Origin: Tetracentron sinense | Lineage: Eukaryota; Streptophyta; Magnoliopsida; Trochodendrales; Trochodendraceae | Length of the DNA: 64,000 nt | Direction: 5' to 3' | NCBI GenBank assembly: GCA_015143295.1 | Contig: CM026560.1 | Coordinates: 1,986,501-2,050,500 of the forward strand | In this document: positions 1 to 8,830 of the stretch, piece after piece | Numbering within the stretch: position 1 is the first letter of the stretch | Layout of the letters: each line of letters opens with the position of its first letter | Notes under the pieces: generated by a model | Database searches by the model: none | The model's input: only the letters and a program-made list of their open reading frames with translations | Told to the model about the DNA's origin: nothing | Made by a program: the position numbers and the translations under genes

Positions 1-905
1 ACTGGCTGACATCGCCCCGCTTTGTCATCCACCCTTTCAATCCGGCTGACATCGCCTCGCTTGTCATCCACCCTTGCAACCGGCTGACATCGCCTCGCTT
101 GTCATCCACCTTTCAACTGGCTGACATCGCCCCGCTTGTCATCCACATTTCCAATTCGTCTGACATCGCCCCGCTTGTCATCCACCTTTCCAATTCGGCT
201 GACATCGCCCCGCTTGTCATCCACCCTTGCAACTGGCTGACATCGTCTCGCTTGTCATCCACCCTTGCAACTGGCTGACATCGCCCCGCTTTGTCATCCA
301 CCCTTTCAATCCGGCTGACATCGCCTCGCTTGTCATCCACCCTTGCAACCGGCTGACATCGCCTCGCTTGTCATCCACCTTTCAACTGGCTGACATCGTC
401 CCGCTTGTCATCCACCTTTCCAATTCGGCTGACATCGCCCCGCTTGTCATCCACCTTGCAACTGGCTGACATCGTCTCGCTTGTCATCCACCCTTGCAAC
501 TGGCTGACATCGCCCCGCTTTGTCATCCACCCTTTCAATCCGGCTGACATCGCCTCGCTTGTCATCCACCCTTGCAACCGGCTGACATCGCCTCGCTTGT
601 CATCCACCTTTCAACTGGCTGACATCGTCCCGCTTGTCATCCACCTTTCCAATTCGGCTGACATCGCCCCGCTTGTCATCCACCTTTCAATCCGGCTGAC
701 ATCGCCTCGGTTGTCATCCACCCTTTCAAACCAGCTGACATCGCCCCGCTTGTCATCCACCCTTTTAAACCAGCTGACATCGCCTCGCTTGTCATCCACC
801 CTTTCAAACCAGCTGACATCGCCTCGCTTGTCATCCACCCTTTCAAACTGGCTGACATCGCTATGGTTGTCATCCACCTTTTTCAATCTGGCTGACATCG
901 TAATA
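1..905. repeat. ~38-bp minisatellite, left array
   Basis: About 24 tandem units of roughly 36-40 bp are built on the core ggctgacatcgcc, then cgcttgtcatccaccc, then ttgcaact or ttcaaccg. Units differ by point changes and by 1-3 bp in the spacer. The array starts outside the window. A higher-order pattern repeats every ~229 bp (about six units): the distinctive gctttgtcatcc variant occurs at 288 and 517. The same unit forms the array at 16133-17245. Open frames through it on both strands are a by-product of a stop-free unit. Confidence 0.95.
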
Positions 906-1208
906 TGTTGTCACCCCTTCTTTATGAGTACGGTTCTTTTTCCCTCTGCAATAAGGTGAAGAACTATCTCTCTCATATCTCGAATGTTTCATTACTAAGG
1001 ATGAACCATCCATTTCTTCTCTATCCCCCAGCAACTGAACAGGTTTCCTATCAACCCCATCCTCTAGGATCCCATTTATGGCAAACAGTCTAAGTATAAT
1101 TTAACTTTTTAACTCTTTTGTCTTCACAAGTTTTTCTGCACGTGCAAAATTGAGGTCTTATAACCTTTGTCGTTCACGTGCCCACACCCTCCAACAAAGA
1201 GGGGCAAC
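906..1208 (+). other. 3'UTR tail and polypurine tract before the left LTR
   Basis: This non-repetitive stretch matches 17246-17549 almost base for base. It ends in caacaaagaggggcaac directly before TGTAAGCACC, the position and composition expected for the plus-strand priming tract of an LTR element. Its presence upstream of the left LTR means that the DNA left of this LTR is itself 3'UTR of another element copy, not ordinary host flank. Confidence 0.65.
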
Positions 1209-1804
1209 TGTAAGCACCCCAATTTTGCATCCCTTTATCCCCTTACATACCTCTAAAATCCCTTTTAGAAAATCCTTTTTTAAAACCCTATCTTTTCACT
1301 GCTTCGATTCCAGAAAATGCCCCTTAGGTAAAAAACTGACCAAAATGCCCCTAGGGTGAAAAATGACCAAAATACCCCTGAAAAAGTGCTAAAAAGTTTT
1401 CATTTTGTTTAAACATACCGAAGTTGACTTTAAAAGTCGAAATTCGGATTTCCCTCAAGATGACCCCATTTTTTCTGATGAAAGGCTTACATGTTCCCAA
1501 GGAGTGAAAATAACCTTGGGCAACTCTATTGAGAAGGTTTTCAACTAAGATGCAATTCCAGTAGCTTTGAGGCCTCCGAAACATACAGAGTTCACTTTAA
1601 GTGTCCAAATCGGATTTTCCTTAAAGGCGATCACATTTTTTTTTTTATAAAAGACTTACATGTATCATAGGAACTGAAAACAACCTTGGTGTAACTCTAT
1701 TGAGAAAGGTACAATTAAGGTGCAACTCCAAGTACCCCTGAGGTCTCCGAAACATACCGAAGTTAACTTTAAGTGTCAAATTCGGATTTCCCCTTAAAGA
1801 CGAC
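1209..1804 (+). repeat. Outer LTR start plus three ~170-bp repeat units
   Basis: Positions 1209-1413 start with TGTAAGCACC and are closely similar to the first ~205 bp of the nested LTR at 1805. The sequence then jumps into units that share the motif accgaagttgacttt, at 1417, 1585 and 1756 (spacing 168 and 171 bp). The segment ends with acgac at 1800-1804, the left target-site duplicate of the nested LTR. It is absent from the right copy. Confidence 0.7.
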
Positions 1805-2300
1805 TGTAAGCACCCCAATTTTGCACCCCTTTATCTCCTTACATACCTCTAAAATCCCTTTTAAAATCCTTTTTAAAACCCTCTTTTTCACGTGCTTCGA
1901 TTTCCAAGAAATGCCCCTTAGGTAAAAACTGACCAAAATGCCCCTAGGGTGAAAAATGACCAAAATACCCCTGAAAAAGTGCTAAAAAGTTTTCATTTGT
2001 TTAAAATGATTTCATAAAATTTTTGGTAAATTTTGGCTATTTTTGGAGTTAAATTAAACTTAAAACGGTTGAAATTGACCGAATGCCCCTATAGCGTAAA
2101 ATGACCAAAACGCCCCCTGAAAATTGGTCAAAAGTTATGATTTCATCCGAACAATTTTATAAATTTTTCGGTTCAATTTGGCTATTTTCGGGCTCAAATA
2201 GGCTTAAAACGATAAAAATAGTTTTTCGGCAAATAGAGCATAAACAAAAAAACCAAAAAAAACTCATTTTTGAAGACCCAAACAGGCCCTAAGGGGCAAG

Positions 2301-2519
2301 CTCGCCCTTTTAAAAGGCGCGGGACCATGTGGGCCCCACTTGCACTACAAATTTCATTTTTTATTATTTTATTTATTCATAATAAAATATATTAAATCGC
2401 GCCTTTTAAAAAGGCGCGGATTTTGAAATATCGGTTGCCGATGGCGTTGCCGACTCACTGTTCATACCGCTTTACTATTCATTAAAATATAATAAATCGC
2501 GCCCTTTAAAAAGGCGCGG
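2301..2519 (+). promoter_or_regulatory. Three GC/AT palindromes upstream of LTR TATA box
   Basis: Three near-perfect inverted repeats of the form gcgcc-tttt-aaaa-ggcgc lie at about 2301-2323, 2398-2419 and 2498-2519, about 100 bp apart and ending ~18 bp before the TATA box. All three recur in the right LTR. Position suggests enhancer or silencer elements, and the GGCGCG core resembles E2F-type sites. The function is inference only. Confidence 0.5.
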
Positions 2520-2536
2520 GCACTATTCCGAGACCC

Positions 2537-2544
2537 TATAAATA
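2537..2544 (+). promoter_or_regulatory. LTR TATA box
   Basis: The octamer tataaata is followed by a pyrimidine-rich stretch with candidate start sites about 30 bp downstream. The same octamer is at 18288-18295 in the right LTR. It is the best core-promoter candidate for element transcription and would place the U3/R boundary near 2570. Confidence 0.65.
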
Positions 2545-2774
2545 CCCCTCCTCCCTTCCTTCAAAATTCATCCATTTTCACTCCTCTCTCCTTGGTTTTC
2601 GAGTTTCCTTTCCGAAACACTAAATTTTTAGTTTTTTTGGAGAATCCATCTTTGTCCGAAAGTTCGCCGTACTTTCGGGCAGGTAATCCCTCTATCCCTA
2701 TGTCTTGCTTTCAAGTTTTTTTAGCTTTATTAATTGCTTAGTTTCTAGTTTTGTCTTTATTTCTAGTTTAGACT

Positions 2775-3300
2775 GCTTGCCTGTCGAACCTCTGCCCAAA
2801 TTCCGGTTCAAATATAGCCTTGCCTGTCGAACCTCTGCCCAAATTCCGGTTCAAATATAGCCTCGCCTAGTCGAACCTCTGCCAAATTCCGGTTCAAATA
2901 TAGCCTTGCCTGTCGAACCTCTGCCCAAATTCCGGTTCAATATAGCTCGCCTAGTCGAACTCTGCCCAAATTCCGGTTCAAATATAGCCTTGCCTAGTCA
3001 AACCCTGCCCAAATCCCGGTTCAAATACAGCCTCGCCTAGTCGACCTCTGCCCAAATTCCGGTTTCAAATATAGCCTCAGCCTAGTCGAACCTCTGCCCA
3101 AATTCCAGTTCAAATATAGCCTTGCCTAGTCAAACCCCTGCCCAAATCCCGGTTCAAATATAGCCTCGCCTAGTCAAACCTCTGCCCAAATCTCGGTTAA
3201 AAACTAGCCTCGCCTAGTCAAACCTCTGCCTAAATCCCGGTTAAAAACTAGCGCTGCCTAGTCGAACCTCTGCCCAAAATCCCAGTTCAAAACTTGCCTT
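2775..3300 (+). repeat. ~41-bp tandem repeat inside the left LTR
   Basis: About 12-13 units contain gcctagtcgaacctctgccc followed by aaattccggttcaaatatag, with small indels. The right LTR carries the equivalent array at about 18533-19058. The array lies downstream of the TATA box, so it would be in the transcribed leader. Confidence 0.9.
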
Positions 3301-3665
3301 GCCTAGTTAAACCCAGTTAAATCTTAGTTAATCCCAGTTAAACCCAGTTAACCCTAGTTAACCCCAGTTAAACCCAGTTAATCCCAGTTAATCCAGTTAA
3401 GCCCAGTTAATCCCAGTTAATCCCAGTTAAACCCAGTTAAACCCAGTTAATCCCAGTTAATCCCAGTTAAACCCAGTTAACCCTAGTTAACTCAGTTAAT
3501 CCTAGTTAAACCCAGTTAACCCTAGTTAATTCCGGTTAACTCTAGTTAAACCCTGATTAAGCCCTAGTTAACCCTAGGTAAACCCTAGTTAAACTCTAGT
3601 TAAACCCTGATTAAGCCCTAGTTAGCCCTAGGTAAACCCTAGTTAAACTCTAGTTAAACTCAATC
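3301..3665 (+). repeat. 10-12-bp (cccagttaa)n array inside the left LTR
   Basis: More than 25 short units of the type cccagttaat or cccagttaac grade into ccctagttaaac towards the right end. The pattern is not the plant telomere unit. An equivalent array lies at about 19059-19420. Confidence 0.9.
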
Positions 3666-3714
3666 TATTCAAACCCTCGTCAGAGCCTCAGTTCAAAACC
3701 TGTTCAAATCCCTA

Positions 3715-3835
3715 CCTCTCCTCGCTCCTCAGCACGAGCTTAAAAGGCCACCTCGCTCCTCAGCACGAGCTTAAAGGCCACATCGCTCCTCAGAACGAGC
3801 TTAAAGGCCACCCCTCGCTCCTCAAATAGGAGCAA
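3715..3835 (+). repeat. ~31-bp repeat (ctcgctcctcagcacgagc) x4
   Basis: Four units carry the small palindrome gctcctcagcacgagc followed by ttaaaaggccac. The last unit is truncated. The matching block in the right LTR is at about 19485-19590. Confidence 0.85.
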
Positions 3836-4335
3836 CAACCCTCAAACCTTTCAATCACCCGCAAACCAGTCCAATCAATCAAACCATCAACTCCTTTCCG
3901 GAACTACGTGTGGCTTGATTCCACTAACTGTGGATACGTAGGCAACCCTGATCGGGTTCAGCTCTCCCTAGGATAGAATCCCTATTCCGTTTCTACTCTC
4001 TCCATCTCAATTCATGTATTTCATTTAATATTACATTGCTCAGCATATAGATAAAATTGCAAGTTTCTTTATGGTTTCCTTTATTTGATTCAAACTTAGG
4101 GAGTAGGTAACCATCTTCGAATGGGAGTTTAGGGGTGCCTAACACCTTCCCCTAACTCAACTGAATCCCTTACCCTGACCTCTGATTTTCAGACTAAGCC
4201 TTATCCAACAATTTTAGGGACCTATTTCCCTCAGAACTAGATAGGTGGCGACTCTCTTTTCAATAACAATGAATCACTATTCCTTATCGGGATTTATCCT
4301 GATCGGGAAGGGAGGTTAAAATTCAGGTACTCACA

Positions 4336-5100
4336 ACGACCCCATTTTTTCTGATAAAGGCTTACATGTATTCCAAGAAATGAAAATATTGGGTGCAACT
4401 CTATTGAGGAAGTTGCAACTAAGGTGCAACTCCAAGTAGCCTTGAGGCCTTCGAAACATACCGAAGTTGACTTTAAGAGTCCAAATTCGGATTTTCCTTA
4501 AAGACGACCCCATTTTTTGCTGATAAAAGGCTTACATGTATTCTAATGAGTAAAAAAATATTGGGTGCACTCTATTGAGGAGTTGCAACTAAGGTGCAAC
4601 TCTAAGTACCCCTGAGGCCTCCGAAACATACCGAAGTTCACTTTAAGAGTCAAAATTCGGATTTTCCTTAAAGATGACCCTATTTTTTTGGTAAAGACTT
4701 AAATGTATCCTAAGGAGTGAAAAAAAAACCTTGGGTGCAACTCTATTGAGGAGGGTGCAACTAAGGTGCAAACTCCAAGTAGCCCTGGGGCCTCCAAAAC
4801 ATATCGATGTTGACTTTATGAGTCTAAATTCAGATTTTCCTTAAAGACGACCCCATTTTTTCTGATGAAAGGCTTACATGTATTTCAATGAGGGAAAAAA
4901 AACATTGGGTGCAACTCTATTGAGGACGGTGCAACTCCAAGTACCCCGGAGGCTTCCGAAACATACCGAAGTTGACTTTAAGAGTCTAAATTCGGATTTT
5001 CCTTAAAGATGACCTTATTTTTTCTGGTAAAAGGGTTAAATGTATCACAAGGAGTAAAAAAATCTTGGGTGCAACTCTATTGAGAAGGGTGCAACTCCAA
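4336..5100 (+). repeat. ~170-bp tandem repeats, right part of the outer LTR
   Basis: Units recur at 4460, 4630, 4803 and 4965 (start motif ccgaagttgactttaagag), giving spacings of 170, 173 and 162 bp. Each contains gaccccattttttctgat, a run of gtgcaactctattgagga, and ggcctccgaaacata. They continue the units interrupted by the nested LTR at 1805-4335. Confidence 0.9.
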
Positions 5101-5990
5101 CTATAATGTCCATGGAGTAAAAACACTTGTATTGTGTTCATGTATTTGTTCTACCTTCCTTTCCACAATGAAATGTTCCCTTTTTTTTATCAAACACTAC
5201 TATAGTGTACATGGAGTAATAACAAAGCATGAGTGCAAAATATAATAAATGTTCTTCTCCAAATTAACTAAATGTTTTGTGATTTTAATATAAAACAACT
5301 TTTGGCAATTGAGATCTGCAACATGCTTTGTTTACATGGAAAATGTAAAACACACCATTTTATTTTAGAACAACACTAATTTCAGAAATACACTGCCCTC
5401 TGATTGTTAGAAATGAGAATTATTTTCATGGTGTCCTTCCATTGGAAGAATGAGACTGATGACGAATAATCATACTCTACATATCATGATAGGGGGTACA
5501 AGCTCAGGCTAGACATAAGCCTCTCTAGTTCATCAATTTCTGAATCATTCAATGTCTTTTTGTATTTCAACAACCAGGTTACCATATTTTCATTAAGAGA
5601 AGTGTTTTACCCCAATTGCAATAACTTCAAATTGTCCCAAAGGCACAAGATAGGAGCAACACGTGGACATTTTGATATTTTAACATAATTAAAAAAATTA
5701 GTGAGGGGATACATTTGAAATTTGTAACCACCACCTTGCGTCTATGGAAGATTGAGACTGAGGCTACCATTTCTATTTCATTAATCTCAAACCACGTATT
5801 GATAAATGATTATATAACTATGTCCACCACAATAGAAAACAACTTATCATTATTAACACATAATGGATGCTCCCTCAAATTTCAAGTCTATCTCCTCTAA
5901 ATGAGTTTGACATTACAGGGTTTCACTAAGGAGTAAGAATAGGAAGAAGAAGAAGCTCACCATCATCTACATTCTGTTGTCCTCATAACA
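5101..5990 (+). other. Non-coding 3' part of the left outer LTR
   Basis: AT-rich DNA without a credible ORF, repeated at about 20861-21759. Homology between the two copies stops at cctcataac (5989 and 21759), which marks the end of the long direct repeat and hence the probable LTR/internal boundary on the left. Confidence 0.65.
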
Positions 5991-8260
5991 AAGGATGATG
6001 GCAGGTCCTTTACGGGTTCTCTAACCTGTCAAGCTCGGGAACGCCCAGGTGTGAATCTCAGTATTAGCAGTCATCTCCACCTCACAGCGGAGCAAAGAAT
6101 GGGTTGGCAAAAGGAGTACCATCTGGGACACCGAGAGCTAGCAGAATTAAAAAATCCAGACTGGCGCTTCTTCAAGTGCCATCCATGTTGGGACGGAACG
6201 GACGAGCCCTTTTTCATTCGGTAACAGGAGTTGTGTCAAACTTGGAAGAGATTCAGTAACATTTCGGTGTCTTAAATTAGGAGAGGATATTGTGTTTACA
6301 CAACCAAGGGATTATAAGCGGAGCTGGCCAGGTTCCTCGAGGGAAGGAGAAGACCAAGGTGCTCAGGGGCGAGAGGAGTCATATAGTTAAATTGCCCTTG
6401 ACCTAACCTATTTTCCTTGTATGATCGGACTGGATTACACGCCCCCAAGTAATGCGGGTAAATTAAATGCAGTTAATGTGGCGGTAGTGGGTTCAAGTCC
6501 TATTCCCCAAAGGGCCCAAAAATGTAGGAGGCCGTATTATGCAACGTCACAGGCAAGTCCAGAAAGAGCTACCCTGTCCCATGTTAGTGGCCGAGCTTCT
6601 TCGAAGAAATTTCGTTCTGTTCAGTCAATCAGAGGGGGCCTTAACAGGTGTACTCGCTCTTCTACCATCTGGTTAGTTGAGCAACATCCCGAGTTATTGC
6701 ATCGCCCCACATAGGCCAATCCAGTTTCACCAGCGTGGTTTCTACAATCTTGGTACAAGTAATAAGACGGCTTAAACATGCAGAACTTTACCTTGCTCAC
6801 TCCAAAACTTTGAAGAGGATGAATAATTGGCGGCCACCTGGCTGCCTAGACAGATTCAGCAGCGCCTAGCACAGTTCGACGTCTTGTATTCATTCTAGCG
6901 GGCTTTCAGGATCAACCTTCTGAACCTCTACGCGTTCTCGGACATGTTGGGGTATGACCAGTTCATCCCTACCTGGGAACCCATGCACGCGACTCATCGA
7001 ACTTCAAGGCACCTCAGAGGTATGAGGGGGAATTTGCATCAACTGGGGCTATCCCGTGGCGGGAGGATGAAAATCTGAATACTGTATGACTCCTCAGACG
7101 GTGGATGGCTATGATCAGTGGTTGATTTTAGAAGACCAGGCAAGCAGCATGCCAATACCCGTTGAGCTACCAACACCAGCGAGACCCCCGAGGCATGGCA
7201 CTATACCAATTGCAGCAACCACTCGACCTTGGGTGGACACATTTCTACATGCCCGCAGAGTATCAAAGCGAGGAAAAGGAGATCGCAGTAAGCAAAAGCC
7301 CGTACTGGCAGCAAAAGAGCGGAAGGTGAAGAGGATGTGCACAAAGTCCGAACATGAGGTAGGCCGTTTGATGCAAGAGAAGATTCAGGCCTGAGCATTT
7401 GCAGCTTCCTGCAAAAAGTGGCAAGCACCAAGCCAGGAGCAAGAAAGGTCTCAAGATCGTCTCCAATTGGCAAAGAGCAGCTAGACATAGCCAGCGATGA
7501 GCTCAGTACCAAGATACGCCAGTATGTTCAGGGAACTCAGAATGCAGCGGAGACGATTGATATGTGGAGGGTCACATCGAGGCCCTGAATCAGCAAATCA
7601 TGCAGCTCGAGGGCCGAGCCCTACCACTGGAGTTGACATTCCTCTTTGAAGGACGGCTTAGGTCATGTTCATGCACTCGCATCTATTTTAAAAGCACTTT
7701 TGGTATGTACATAAACTAGTTTGATTTTGGAGTATGTAAGACACTTTTTGATAAAGTGCAGTTACATCTGGTATATAAACTATGTATGAATAAAAAAACT
7801 CTTCTTGTCTCTCATAATGCGTCTTCATTATCAGTCATTTGTCGTATCTATCATGCGTCAACAATGACTCGATCTGTAACCGCAGCTCTCGCACGAGAAG
7901 CTCTTGCACAAGCTGCTACCACCAGGAAGTTTCATCAGAAGTCGAGATGAATCAAGGCGAATTCCTAGACCCTCAGGATCTAGAAGAGGAAACAACCCGC
8001 AACACCCAGGACATCATGGAAATCAAGGCTCGATACATGATATCTTAGAAGCTCTTAGAACTCTCAATGCTACACGAACAAATGACCAACCTAGCTCGTC
8101 TGTTCCGCCAAATCAATCCGATCCATCTCCCCCTCCACTAAACCAATCAAACAAGATTCACCTCAAAGTTCCAACCAGAATCCTCTTTCAACCTAAACTA
8201 GACTTGGATGTTGATCAACATGACCAAGGTGAGTGAGAGATAATCGACCCCATATACTCT
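5991..8260 (+). other. Element internal region upstream of gag, degenerate
   Basis: This is the interval between the outer LTR and gag. It has only short open frames, for example 6421-6714 and 7086-7394, in which I recognise no domain. Ogre elements are known to carry an extra ORF1 of unknown function in this place, and the coding-like composition at about 6780-7520 fits a decayed one, but this is positional inference. No convincing primer-binding site or RNA gene was found. Confidence 0.4.
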
Positions 8261-8830
8261 GTAGGACACAGGTTCCTAATGCATCGGATCCTCTTCTCTT
8301 TTCAAAGATCAGTTTCAAGAGATGCAAGAAGAAATCAAAAAATTGAAGTGCAGTACAAGATACTCCAGGTAAAGGAGTTTGCGGACTTGGATTTTATTCT
8401 AAGGTTGTAGTCCCCAAAAATTTTAAGATGGCCCGATTTTGAGAAATATGATGGGAAGGGATGCCTCATACCCCACCTTCGGCTTTACTATACAGACATG
8501 TTGGAACATGGGGACAATGGCCCTCTGCTAATTCCGATGCTTTCAAAAGAGTCTGAAGGGGGCAGCCCTTGTATGGTTCACTTCCCTTGATATGGGGACA
8601 ATTCAAAACTTGGAAGGATCTAATCAGCGCATTCCTTAAGCAGTTTCATTTAACATGGAGTTGCTACCTCAGAAGGGAGATTTAGAACAAATGACTCAGA
8701 AGAGTGATGAGTCATTCATGGAATATGCAGCCAGGTGGAGAGAGATGGCATCCAGGATGAAGATATCTCTGCCAGATGAAGAACTCATAGCTACATTCTT
8801 GGCAACACTCAGGCCACCTATTCAACTCTC
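8261..8830 (+). pseudogene. Broken N-terminal half of gag
   Basis: Conceptual translation in shifting frames gives pieces typical of a plant retrotransposon gag domain, such as FEKYDGKG at about 8436-8460 and DESFMEYAARWREMASRMK near 8707-8763, separated by at least two frame changes and stop codons. The pieces run directly into the ORF starting at 8831. The ATG at 8831 therefore lies inside gag and is not the original start. Gag would package element RNA in cytoplasmic particles; this copy cannot make the complete protein. Confidence 0.7.

Larger units (their letters stand above)
1805..4335 (+). mobile_element. Nested solo-LTR-like element, 2531 bp
   Basis: It starts TGTAAG and ends CTCACA, an imperfect inverted terminus of LTR type, and is flanked by a 5-bp duplication acgac at 1800-1804 and 4336-4340. 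The uninterrupted host unit (ttaaagacgacccc) occurs nearby at about 4497-4510, confirming insertion into a ~170-bp repeat. It holds a TATA-type promoter, a leader, and three tandem-repeat blocks. Near 3900-3950 it has the gaactacgt...gatacgtaggca block seen in many Tat-type LTRs. No coding sequence is present, so it is either a solo LTR left by LTR-LTR recombination or a long non-coding insertion of the same family. Confidence 0.75.

Noticed and set aside
1-905. CRISPR-like regular repeats
   Set aside because: Units are contiguous variants without unique spacers and the DNA is plant nuclear. It is a minisatellite.
113-959. Open reading frames through the left minisatellite on both strands (repeated DDKRGDVS and SARLKKVDD-like peptides)
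   Set aside because: The unit lacks stop codons in several frames, its length is not kept as a multiple of three, and frames drift between units. No start context or conserved protein is supported. The same applies to 16815-17244.
3301-3665. Telomere-like sequence
   Set aside because: The unit cccagttaa/ccctagttaa is not the plant telomere repeat and is irregular. It is an LTR-borne tandem array.
6480-6520. tRNA gene suggested by gggttcaagtcctattccc
   Set aside because: A T-arm-like phrase only. No matching acceptor stem, D arm or anticodon arm was found in the surrounding 80 bp.
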